Shown piece by piece: positions 15,430-22,372 of a stretch of 43,340 nt of DNA. A model generated the notes under the pieces. The model did no database searches and was not told the origin of the DNA. It saw only the letters and a program-made list of their open reading frames with translations. Source of the DNA: Actinomycetota bacterium. Lineage in GTDB: Bacteria > Actinomycetota > Acidimicrobiia > Acidimicrobiales > CADCSY01. Both the position numbers and the translations under genes were made by a program. The stretch lies in contig JAHWJH010000004.1 in the NCBI GenBank assembly GCA_019348555.1, forward strand, positions 1 to 43,340, in the 5' to 3' direction. How positions within the stretch are numbered: the first letter of the stretch is position 1; each line of letters opens with the position of its first letter.

Positions 15430-16169
15430 TCGTCGTCACCGCCCCCGCCAAGCTCACCCGTTCGCTGCGTGTCACCGGCGTGCGCCCCGACGGCTACCAC
15501 CTCATCGACGCCGAGATGGTGACCCTCGACCTCGCCGACGAGCTGGCCTTCGACGACGGTGACGCCCTGGAGGTCGTGGGGGCCAGCGGGCTGGCCGTGC
15601 CCAGTGGCGACGACAACCTGGTGCGCCGTGCCCTGCGGGCGGTGGGGCGGCGGGCAGCCGTGCGCCTGGTGAAGCGCATCCCGGCCGGAGCGGGCCTGGG
15701 TGGGGGGTCGGCCGACGCCGCTGCGGTGCTGCGCTGGGCTGGCTGTTGCGACCCGGCCGTGGCGGCGGCTCTCGGCGCCGACGTGCCGTTCTGCCTACGG
15801 GGGGGCCGGGCCCGGGTGACGGGAGTGGGCGAGATCGTCACGCCGCTGCCGCCGCTGGAGCTGGTGGTGACCCTGGTGGTGCCGCCTTTCGGCGTGGCCA
15901 CGGCCGAGGTCTACGCCGCCTGGGACCGGCTCGGTGGCCCCACCGGCTCGGGTGGCAATGACCTCGAGCCAGCCGCGCTGGCGGTCGCCCCGGAGCTGGC
16001 GAGGTGGCGGGACCGACTCGGCGATGCCACGGGCGCTTCTCCGGTGCTCGCCGGCAGTGGGTCGGCCTGGTTCGTGGAGGGAGCGTTCCCAGGTGGCGAG
16101 CGGGTGGTGGCGCGGGCGGTGGGGCCGGCGGCTACTTCTTCGCCCGACGTTGGAAGCGGGTGCGCTTGA
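15426..16169 (+). CDS. ispE: 4-diphosphocytidyl-2-C-methyl-D-erythritol kinase
   Basis: This GHMP kinase of the non-mevalonate isoprenoid pathway phosphorylates CDP-methylerythritol. APAKLTRSLRVTGVRPDGYH is the substrate-binding N-terminus. The ATP loop is PAGAGLGGGSADAA, and SPVLAGSGSAWF is the third GHMP motif. At 247 residues it is short for the family (usually about 280-310), with compact loops and an abbreviated C-terminus. The last 38 bases overlap, on the opposite strand, the gene for ribosomal protein bS22. The overlap may explain the atypical C-terminal sequence. The start overlaps the rsmA stop. Confidence 0.93.
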   Translation: MIVVTAPAKLTRSLRVTGVRPDGYHLIDAEMVTLDLADELAFDDGDALEVVGASGLAVPSGDDNLVRRALRAVGRRAAVRLVKRIPAGAGLGGGSADAAAVLRWAGCCDPAVAAALGADVPFCLRGGRARVTGVGEIVTPLPPLELVVTLVVPPFGVATAEVYAAWDRLGGPTGSGGNDLEPAALAVAPELARWRDRLGDATGASPVLAGSGSAWFVEGAFPGGERVVARAVGPAATSSPDVGSGCA

Positions 16170-16230
16170 GCATCTTCTTGTGCTTCTTCTTACGCATGCG
16201 CTTCCGGCGCTTCTTGATCAGAGACCCCAT
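16132..16230 (-). CDS. 30S ribosomal protein bS22 (AURKAIP1/COX24 domain)
   Basis: The 32-residue product, MGSLIKKRRKRMRKKKHKK followed by MLKRTRFQRRAKK, is over half Lys/Arg. It matches the small actinobacterial protein first annotated as AURKAIP1/COX24-domain and later seen in the mycobacterial 30S subunit as bS22. It probably binds 16S rRNA near the decoding region. The ATG lacks a good Shine-Dalgarno sequence. A TACCCT box on the same strand ends nine bases upstream, so the mRNA may be almost leaderless. The 3' end overlaps ispE antisense by 38 bases, and the 5' end is divergent from tRNA-Gln. Genes this short are often missed. Confidence 0.88.
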   Translation of the reverse strand: MGSLIKKRRKRMRKKKHKKMLKRTRFQRRAKK

Positions 16231-16295
16231 CCGGCGACGAGGGTAGCGCCAAGATCGTCGGTCGTTCCAGGCCGGTAGCCTCGCAGCGCTGCCGG

Positions 16296-16366
16296 TCGGG
16301 GGTCGTCCAATGGCAGGACATCTGGTTTTGGTCCAGAGAATGGGGGTTCGACTCCTCCCCCCCGAG
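16296..16366 (+). tRNA. tRNA-Gln (anticodon TTG)
   Basis: The cloverleaf folds fully. The acceptor stem is TCGGGGG with CCCCCGA, followed by a G discriminator. The D stem is GTCC/GGAC with the loop AATGGCA. The anticodon stem TCTGG/CCAGA closes the loop TTTTGGT, with the anticodon TTG at 16328-16330. The variable loop is GAAT. The T arm is GGGGG-TTCGACT-CCTCC, with one G-U pair. The 3' CCA is not encoded (CCC follows). It lies between the divergent bS22 gene and glmU, 42 bases before the glmU start. A TAGCCT box at 16276-16281 may be its -10 element. Confidence 0.95.
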
Positions 16367-16408
16367 CCCGACGCGGCCCGCCCGGCGGAGGCTGCTAGCA
16401 ATCAAGGC

Positions 16409-17512
16409 GTGACCACACGAGCGCCGTGGTGCGTGGTCCTGGCCGCCGGCGAGGGGACGAGGATGCGGTCGGCCCGCCCCAAGCCCCTGCACCTCCTGTG
16501 CGGTCGCGCCATGCTCCTGCACATCCTCGACGCCATGGCCGAGGTTCCGGTCGCCAGGGCTGTGGTGGTGGTGGGCCACGGCGCCGAACGGGTCACCAAG
16601 AAGCTCGTGGACGACGGCCCCGTCGGTCTGCCGATCGACTTCGTCGAGCAGCAGGTGCAGCGGGGGACCGGCGACGCGCTCATGGTGGCGCTGACCGCGA
16701 TTCCCGACGACGACCTCGACGACGAGGACGACAGCGAGCTCGTGGTCGTTCCCGGCGACGCGCCGCTGATCCGCTCCAGCACGCTGGCAAAGCTGGTGGC
16801 CACCCACCGGGAGCGCAGCGCCGCTGCCACGCTTCTCAGCGCCCGCCTGCCCCAACCCACCGGTTACGGCCGGGTGGTGCGGGACCGCAACGGTGGCGTC
16901 CGCCGCATCGTCGAGGAGGTCGAGGCCAGTGCCGAGGAGAAGGCCATCGACGAGGTGGCGACCTCCATCTACTGCTTCCGGCGAAGCCTGTTGGCGCCCG
17001 CGCTGCGTCGACTGACCCCGGAGAACCGCCAGGGCGAGTACTACCTCACCGACGTGATCGCCGTCCTGGCCGCCGCCGGCCACCCGGTGACCTCCCTGCA
17101 GGCCGACGACGCCATGGAGACCGTCGGCGTCAACGACCGGGCGCAGCTGGCGGTGGCCGAGGCCGAGCTGCGGCGGCGCATCAACCAGCGGTGGATGGCC
17201 CAGGGCGTCACCATGGTCGACCCCGCTCGCACCTACGTCGAGAGCGCCGTGCGCCTCGACGTCGACGTGACCCTGTTCCCCGGCACGGTGCTCGGGGGCC
17301 ACACCGTGGTGGGCCGCGGCGCCGAGGTCGGTCCGGACACCCGCCTGGTCGACTGCGTGGTGGGAGACGGCGCCGTCATCGACCACAGCGTGGGTACCGA
17401 TGCCGAGATCGGCGCCGGTGCCCGCGTGGGTCCCTTCGCCGCCCTCGGCCCCGGCGCGGTGGTGCCCGCCGGGGCGGTGACCGGGCCGTTCTACACTGCT
17501 CCCGGGCGCTGA
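16409..17512 (+). CDS. glmU: GlmU-type N-acetylglucosamine-1-phosphate uridylyltransferase, acetyltransferase end missing
   Basis: The 367-residue protein has a complete N-terminal nucleotidyltransferase domain (about residues 7-235). LAAGEGTRMRS (11-21) binds the nucleotide, and QRGTGDALMVAL, VVPGDAPLI and NRQGEYYLTDVI follow the GlmU pattern. A left-handed beta-helix begins near residue 265 (FPGTVLGGHTVVGRGAEVG and similar hexapeptides), but the protein ends after about five turns with GPFYTAPGR. Bifunctional GlmU is normally about 450-480 residues. The missing part holds the acetyl-CoA site and the catalytic Lys/His/Tyr/Asn residues. It should therefore make UDP-GlcNAc from GlcNAc-1-P but not acetylate GlcN-1-P. 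The GTG start is weakly marked. It precedes prs by 16 bases. Confidence 0.9.
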   Translation: MTTRAPWCVVLAAGEGTRMRSARPKPLHLLCGRAMLLHILDAMAEVPVARAVVVVGHGAERVTKKLVDDGPVGLPIDFVEQQVQRGTGDALMVALTAIPDDDLDDEDDSELVVVPGDAPLIRSSTLAKLVATHRERSAAATLLSARLPQPTGYGRVVRDRNGGVRRIVEEVEASAEEKAIDEVATSIYCFRRSLLAPALRRLTPENRQGEYYLTDVIAVLAAAGHPVTSLQADDAMETVGVNDRAQLAVAEAELRRRINQRWMAQGVTMVDPARTYVESAVRLDVDVTLFPGTVLGGHTVVGRGAEVGPDTRLVDCVVGDGAVIDHSVGTDAEIGAGARVGPFAALGPGAVVPAGAVTGPFYTAPGR

Positions 17513-17528
17513 GCGGAGAGGTCGACGG

Positions 17529-18554
17529 ATGGGCACTGGAAGCGGGAACGGAGGGTCCCACCGGGTTGGCATGGAGCTGGTGCCCAGCCGCAAGCTCCAC
17601 CTCCTCACCGGCCGCACCCACCCCCAGCTGGCGAGCGACATCGCCAAGCACCTCGGCGTCGAGCTTGGTGAGGCCAATCTCGCCGACTTCGCCAACTCGG
17701 AGATCCGCTGCCAGTTCGGTGAGTCGGTGCGCGGTGCCGACGTGTTCATCATGCAGACCCATGCCATGGGCCAGCAGCACTCGCTCAACGACGCCATCCT
17801 GGAGCAACTCATCATGATCGACGCCGCCAAGCGGGCGTCGGCCAAGCGCATCACCGCCGTCTGCCCCTACTACGGCTACTCCCGCCAGGACCGCAAGAGC
17901 CAGGGTCGCGAGCCGATCACGGCGAAGCTGGTGGCCGACCTGATGGCAGCGGCCGGCGCCAACCGGGTCCTCAGCGTCGACCTGCACTCCGGCCAGATCC
18001 AGGGGTTCTTCGACGGGCCGTTCGACCACCTCACGGCCATGCCGGTGCTCGTCGAGCACCTTCGCGGCCACCTGGGCAGCGAGATCGTGGTGGTCGCCCC
18101 CGACGCCGGGCGCATCAAGGCCGCCGAACGATTCTCCCGGCACCTCGGCACCGACATGGCGTCGGTCTACAAGCGGCGACGTCGGGGTGCGGTGCACCAG
18201 GTCGAGGCTCTCGGGGTCATGGGTGACGTGGCCGGTCGCACCTGCGTCCTGGTCGACGACATGATCGACACCGCAGGCACCGTGGTCGCCGCCGCCGACC
18301 AGCTCAAGGAGCGTGGAGCGACCACCGTGTGGGCCGCCGCCACCCACGGGGTGTTCTCCGGCCCGGCCATCGATCGACTCAAGAACTCCGTGATCGACCG
18401 GGTGGTCATCACCGACACCGTTCCGATGCCTCCGGAGAAGGAGATCGACAAGATCGAGGTGCTGTCGGTGTCCCAGCTCATCGCCGACGCCATCGATGCC
18501 GTGTTCGAGGACACGTCGGTGTCGGAGATCTTCGGCGGCGAGAACCAGTCGTAG
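17529..18554 (+). CDS. prs: Ribose-phosphate pyrophosphokinase
   Basis: The 341-residue enzyme makes PRPP from ribose-5-phosphate and ATP for nucleotide, His and Trp synthesis. Diagnostic segments are FANSEIRCQFGESVRGADVF, CPYYGYSRQDRK (ATP loop), SVDLHSGQIQGFFDGP (metal-binding DLH) and VLVDDMIDTAGTV (PRPP loop). The ATG at 17529 has GGAGAGG upstream and adds 14 residues before a second possible start at 17571 (MELVPSRKLH). It lies just after glmU, the common glmU-prs order that links nucleotide-sugar and PRPP supply. Confidence 0.96.
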   Translation: MGTGSGNGGSHRVGMELVPSRKLHLLTGRTHPQLASDIAKHLGVELGEANLADFANSEIRCQFGESVRGADVFIMQTHAMGQQHSLNDAILEQLIMIDAAKRASAKRITAVCPYYGYSRQDRKSQGREPITAKLVADLMAAAGANRVLSVDLHSGQIQGFFDGPFDHLTAMPVLVEHLRGHLGSEIVVVAPDAGRIKAAERFSRHLGTDMASVYKRRRRGAVHQVEALGVMGDVAGRTCVLVDDMIDTAGTVVAAADQLKERGATTVWAAATHGVFSGPAIDRLKNSVIDRVVITDTVPMPPEKEIDKIEVLSVSQLIADAIDAVFEDTSVSEIFGGENQS

Positions 18555-18586
18555 GGTCGGCCGGGGTCGTTCCCGGCACCCTGGCC

Positions 18587-18592
18587 TACACT
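18587..18592 (+). promoter_or_regulatory. -10 box for a probably leaderless rplY transcript
   Basis: TACACT ends seven bases before the rplY ATG, which has no Shine-Dalgarno sequence. That spacing puts the transcription start at or next to the A of the ATG. I see no convincing -35 box. Confidence 0.4.
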
Positions 18593-18599
18593 TCCGGCC

Positions 18600-19229
18600 A
18601 TGGCAGAAGTGGCGCTGCGGGCGGAATCCGGACGAAAGATGGGCTCACGGGCCTCGAGACGCTTGCGCGCCGAAGGGAAGATCCCGGCGGTGCTCTACGG
18701 CCACGGTGCCGAACCCCGATCGGTGGCGGTGGTGCGGCGCGAGCTGCGCCAGGCCCTGACCACCGAGGCGGGCATGAACGCCCTCATCGACCTGGAGGTC
18801 GACGGCACGCAGCACCTCACGATCGTGCGCGACGTCCAGCGTGATCCCGTGCGCAACCGGGTGACCCACGTCGACTTCATCCTCGTGAACCGCGACGAGG
18901 TCATGACCGTCGAGGTGCCGGTCGTGCTCCACGGCACCGCCGAGGAGGTCAAGCGCGAGGGCGGCACCATCGACCAGGTGCTGTTCAGCCTCACCGTGTC
19001 GGCCACGCCAGGCCAGATCCCCAACGAGCTCGCCATCGACGTGACCGGCATGGTCATCGGCGACACCGTCCGGGTGAGCGATCTCGCCGTTCCGGCCGGC
19101 GTCACCATCGAGGTCGACGGCGACGAGCCGGTGGTAACCGCCGCCGTCAGCCAGACCACCATCGAGGCCGAGGAGCTGGACGCCGAGGCCGAAGCCGTGG
19201 CCGAAGAAGACCAGGAGGCAGCGGGGTAG
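18600..19229 (+). CDS. rplY: 50S ribosomal protein bL25 (CTC type)
   Basis: The 209-residue protein is the long (CTC) form of bL25. The N-terminal 5S rRNA-binding domain includes RAESGRKMGSRASRRLRAEG and PAVLYGHG, and a C-terminal beta domain follows (ITVEVPVV-like strand MTVEVPVVLHGTAEEVK, then LAIDVTGMVIGDTVRVSDL). It ends in a Glu/Ala-rich acidic tail. It binds 5S rRNA in the large subunit. No Shine-Dalgarno sequence precedes the ATG, which sits seven bases after a -10-like box. The stop overlaps the pth start (TAGTG), the conserved rplY-pth pairing. Confidence 0.95.
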   Translation: MAEVALRAESGRKMGSRASRRLRAEGKIPAVLYGHGAEPRSVAVVRRELRQALTTEAGMNALIDLEVDGTQHLTIVRDVQRDPVRNRVTHVDFILVNRDEVMTVEVPVVLHGTAEEVKREGGTIDQVLFSLTVSATPGQIPNELAIDVTGMVIGDTVRVSDLAVPAGVTIEVDGDEPVVTAAVSQTTIEAEELDAEAEAVAEEDQEAAG

Positions 19230-19840
19230 TGCGCTTCGGTGGCCGGCCAGGGGCCGGCCACGGCCGGGGGACGCCTGCCGACCTTGTCGCCGTCGGGCTG
19301 GCCAACCCGGGGAGCGAGTACGACGGCACCCGCCACAATGTGGGCGGCGAGGTGGTGGCCCTGCTGGTCGAGCGCCACGGGGCCCGGCTCAAGCGGGCGG
19401 TGGGGCGGGCTCTTTCCGCCGAGGTGCGTGTCGACGATCGGTTGCTGGTGCTGGCCGTGCCTGCCACGTTCATGAACCTCTCGGGTGAGGCCGTCGCCCC
19501 GCTGGTGCGTCGGTACTGCCCCGACGACGTCGGCCGCCTGGTGGTCGTCCACGATGAGCTCGACCTGCCAGCGGGTCGGATCAAGGTCAAGGTCGGTGGA
19601 GGTCTGGCCGGCCACAACGGCCTCAAGTCGATCAAGGCGCACCTCCACACCGATGCCTTCCTGCGGGTGCGCATCGGCGTGGGCAAGCCGCCCGGCCGTC
19701 AGTCGGGCACCGACTACGTGCTCGGCCGGCCGGGCAAGGCCGACCGCACCGAGCTCGACATCGCCGTCGCTGATGCCGCCGACGCCGTGGAGGTCCTTCT
19801 CACCGACGGCCCCCAGGCGGCCATGAACCGCTACAACTGA
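19229..19840 (+). CDS. pth: Peptidyl-tRNA hydrolase
   Basis: The 203-residue enzyme recycles peptidyl-tRNA released by stalled ribosomes. Family motifs are VGLANPGSEYDGTRHNVGG (with the catalytic histidine), FMNLSGEAV, VVHDELDLPAGRIKVK and GGGLAGHNGLKSI. The N-terminus has a 16-residue Gly/Arg-rich lead that other Pth enzymes lack, so translation might begin slightly later. However, the GTG at 19229 overlaps the rplY stop and suits coupling. It ends 25 bases from the convergent kinase gene of the glycosyltransferase cluster. Confidence 0.95.
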   Translation: MRFGGRPGAGHGRGTPADLVAVGLANPGSEYDGTRHNVGGEVVALLVERHGARLKRAVGRALSAEVRVDDRLLVLAVPATFMNLSGEAVAPLVRRYCPDDVGRLVVVHDELDLPAGRIKVKVGGGLAGHNGLKSIKAHLHTDAFLRVRIGVGKPPGRQSGTDYVLGRPGKADRTELDIAVADAADAVEVLLTDGPQAAMNRYN

Positions 19841-19865
19841 ACGGCCGGGTTGCGTGCCGACCGCG

Positions 19866-21101
19866 CTATCGGCCAAGGCAGGCGTTGACGACGTGCGGGC
19901 TGCCCCCGTCGACGTCGAGGAGCTGACCGGCAAGTCCGCGCCAGCGGGGGCGGAAGGCGTACACGCAGGCCAGTCGCAGCCGGCTGGCTGCGGCGTAGGC
20001 CACCATGCGCTCCATCAGCGGCGGCGCCGGGTGATAGCCCTCGAGAAAGGCGTCGGCCGCGACGTGGGCGGCGTCGAGGCTGGCGTGGCCCTGAAGGACC
20101 CGGAGCTGGAGGTGGGCGAACAGGTTGGCGACGTCGAGGGCCGGGTCGCCGATGGCCAAGGTGTCGAGGTCGAGGAGACCGACACCCGTGTGGTCGTCCA
20201 CGAGGATCTGCTTGTCGTGCATGTCACGATGGATGAGTGATGAAGCTGCTGCGGTGAGCCCGGCAAGGCGGCCGTGCACGTCGGCCAGCGCTGATCTGGC
20301 GGCCGCCGCCTCGGCGGGGGACAGCACCCCGTGCGCCAGGGAGTTCTTCGTCCATCGGTCGGTGACCTCGGCCTCAGAGGCTGCGTCGTGGTGGCGCGCA
20401 CCCGCCGGCGGTGGGCTCTCGTGGAGACCACGCACGGCGGCGCCGGTAGCTCGGAAGGCAGCCGACGTCTCCGCCTGGGACACGCCGGCGTCGCCGAGCA
20501 ATTCGTGGAGAGCGCGGCCCGGCAGCGCGCTGCACTCCACGGTCCCCGTCGAGGCGTCCGATGCAATGGCCACCGGCGTGCGCGCCCCGCCAAGCCCTTC
20601 GAGCGGCATGGCGCTCAACTGCGGCGAACGGCCATCGGGACGTACCACCTTGAGGTAGGTGGTGGCCGCAGGCCCGGACCGGCGAACCACGGCCCGCCGC
20701 TCGGGCCGGTGCACGAGAAGGGTCGACTCCGGATGGCCGAGGATGCCGGTCAGCGCCCGCAGTCGACGGTCGGCCCCGCCTCGTTGCAGCATCAAGCCGC
20801 GGTCTTTGATGGTCGTCACCAGTGCTGGGAACGCCGCCGCAGTCTGTCGGGCCACCGTCTCGAACTGGTCTCCGTCGGCGAACCACTGGGCCGCCACGGT
20901 GGCAACGGTGCGGTCCGAGTCGTCGACCTCGACGTACTCGAGAAGGAGGTGCCCGGTGCCACGAGGCCAAGCTCGACGCAGGCGCAGAACTCGACCGGTG
21001 CTCGGGCAGACAACCTCCACCAAACTCGCCAAGGTGCTCGTGCTGTCCCGTGGGTAGGGACGAGGCATCGCCATCCAGGGCGTCTGTGATCCGGAACTCA
21101 C
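19866..21101 (-). CDS. APH-fold phosphotransferase, last gene of the glycosyltransferase cluster
   Basis: The 411-residue protein has the aminoglycoside-phosphotransferase (choline kinase-like) fold. The catalytic loop is LIHRDMHDKQILVDD (HxD, with the metal-binding residue downstream), and the second metal site is GLLDLDTLAIGDPALDVANL. The N-terminal half is diverged and shows no clear glycine loop. Such kinases phosphorylate small hydroxylated compounds, including sugars, choline, amino alcohols and antibiotics. The substrate here is unknown. The GTG start overlaps the stop of the upstream kinase by four bases. The setting favours a role in making or modifying an exported glycoconjugate over drug resistance. 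Confidence 0.82.
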   Translation of the reverse strand: MSSGSQTPWMAMPRPYPRDSTSTLASLVEVVCPSTGRVLRLRRAWPRGTGHLLLEYVEVDDSDRTVATVAAQWFADGDQFETVARQTAAAFPALVTTIKDRGLMLQRGGADRRLRALTGILGHPESTLLVHRPERRAVVRRSGPAATTYLKVVRPDGRSPQLSAMPLEGLGGARTPVAIASDASTGTVECSALPGRALHELLGDAGVSQAETSAAFRATGAAVRGLHESPPPAGARHHDAASEAEVTDRWTKNSLAHGVLSPAEAAAARSALADVHGRLAGLTAAASSLIHRDMHDKQILVDDHTGVGLLDLDTLAIGDPALDVANLFAHLQLRVLQGHASLDAAHVAADAFLEGYHPAPPLMERMVAYAAASRLRLACVYAFRPRWRGLAGQLLDVDGGSPHVVNACLGR

Positions 21102-22372
21102 GGTCTGGCGGTCAGCGGCGACACTGTCGCCGCCCGCTCCAGCAGAAGTTTCGTCGCTTCCGGCCAGTCGGGCCAGCGGAGACGGAACGGCTCGACCGCC
21201 AGACGCACCAGGGAGGCGGCCACGTGGAGCACCACCCGTTCGCTCGCTGCCCGTCCACCGGCCGACCGGTAGCCGTCCAACAGCGTGGCCGTACGAGCCT
21301 CGAGCGGCCCGGCGCCCGCCCGGCTCCTGAGAGCGTCCAGCTCGAGCGTGGCCACGAACTGGCCCAGGTCGGTGGCCGGGTCACCGACACCAGACCGGTC
21401 GAAGTCGATGAAGGCGATGTCAGACGCCCCGATGATCACCTGGTCGGGGGAGAAATCGCCATGGCAGGGCGTCATGTCGATCGAGCCGGCGTCGAGGCGG
21501 CGAGCGAGGGCGAGGCCGAGGCGGGTGACCATCGAGCTGAGTTCGGGGACGAGCGCACCCACGCCGGCGGCGGCGGAGATGACGGCCTCGGCGTCGTCGA
21601 TGGGGGGCGACGGGGAAAGGCGGCCGGGCGGCTGGTCGTGGAGCGCGGCAAGCGCCAGGCCCACCTGGGAGAAGTCCTCGACCGGCCTTGCGACACCACC
21701 GCAGAGCTCGCTCAGCGGTACGCCGGACAGCCACGAGCTGGCGACGGCCCCTGCCCGGTTGGATCTGCCGATGAGCCGCGGGGTGGCGACGGGAATGGTG
21801 CGGGCGAAGCTCAGCCCGGCGCGGGCCCGAGCCAGATCACCGCCGCGGTAGCCCTTCACCAGGGCCACTGGTTCTCCGGATCGAGCGACGAGGCCTACCC
21901 AACGGCGCTCGGGCTTGTAGCGCAGGCACCGGGGTTCGTCCTTCCACAGGTCGGCTTCACCCGGGAGCAGCGAGCGGAGCAGCTGGCCTCGGGTGCCGGG
22001 GTCGGCCAGGCGGCTGGGCAGGCGCAGGTCCCGATCATCGGCCGTCCGGCCCACAACAGCCAGTTCCGTCTCGAAGGTGGTGAGCTCACCGCTCGACCGA
22101 CGGTCGCTGGCCTTGGCCAGCTTGGTCCGGTCACCACGCCCGTAGGCCTTGGCGAAGGCGGGGGTCCAGCGTCCGGCGACCTCGAGTTCGAGACCGACGA
22201 GACAGCTCGTCCCCGGCTTGTAGCGCACATAGCGGACCCGGGCCGATGTCGGCCCGGCACCAGGCCGGGCGGCTCGCAGCCGATCGGCGAGGGCGTCGGG
22301 ATCGAGGACGAGGGCGAGGCCCGGAATGGCGGTGTCGCGCCGGGCAACGGCGGCGTCAGCGGGCGCCAGCAT
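21098..22372 (-). CDS. APH-fold phosphotransferase, second kinase of the cluster
   Basis: The protein of about 424 residues has the APH-type core TPCHGDFSPDQVIIG (catalytic Asp) and AFIDFDRSGVGDPATDLGQF (metal-binding Asp). Its N-terminal region has two similar segments, RYVRYKPGTSCLVGLELEV and RCLRYKPERRWVGLV, which look like an internal repeat or two halves of a nucleotide-binding lobe. It is clearly distinct from the neighbouring kinase. The proposed ATG at 22372 overlaps the end of the ABC transporter gene by 17 bases; a longer N-terminus from 22558 would lie entirely over that gene and is unlikely. The substrate is unknown. Confidence 0.8.
   Translation of the reverse strand: MLAPADAAVARRDTAIPGLALVLDPDALADRLRAARPGAGPTSARVRYVRYKPGTSCLVGLELEVAGRWTPAFAKAYGRGDRTKLAKASDRRSSGELTTFETELAVVGRTADDRDLRLPSRLADPGTRGQLLRSLLPGEADLWKDEPRCLRYKPERRWVGLVARSGEPVALVKGYRGGDLARARAGLSFARTIPVATPRLIGRSNRAGAVASSWLSGVPLSELCGGVARPVEDFSQVGLALAALHDQPPGRLSPSPPIDDAEAVISAAAGVGALVPELSSMVTRLGLALARRLDAGSIDMTPCHGDFSPDQVIIGASDIAFIDFDRSGVGDPATDLGQFVATLELDALRSRAGAGPLEARTATLLDGYRSAGGRAASERVVLHVAASLVRLAVEPFRLRWPDWPEATKLLLERAATVSPLTARP

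Noticed and set aside
19866-22372. Antibiotic resistance kinases
   Set aside because: The APH fold is shared with many metabolic kinases. Both genes are built into a glycosyltransferase and exporter unit and lack resemblance to known resistance enzymes.
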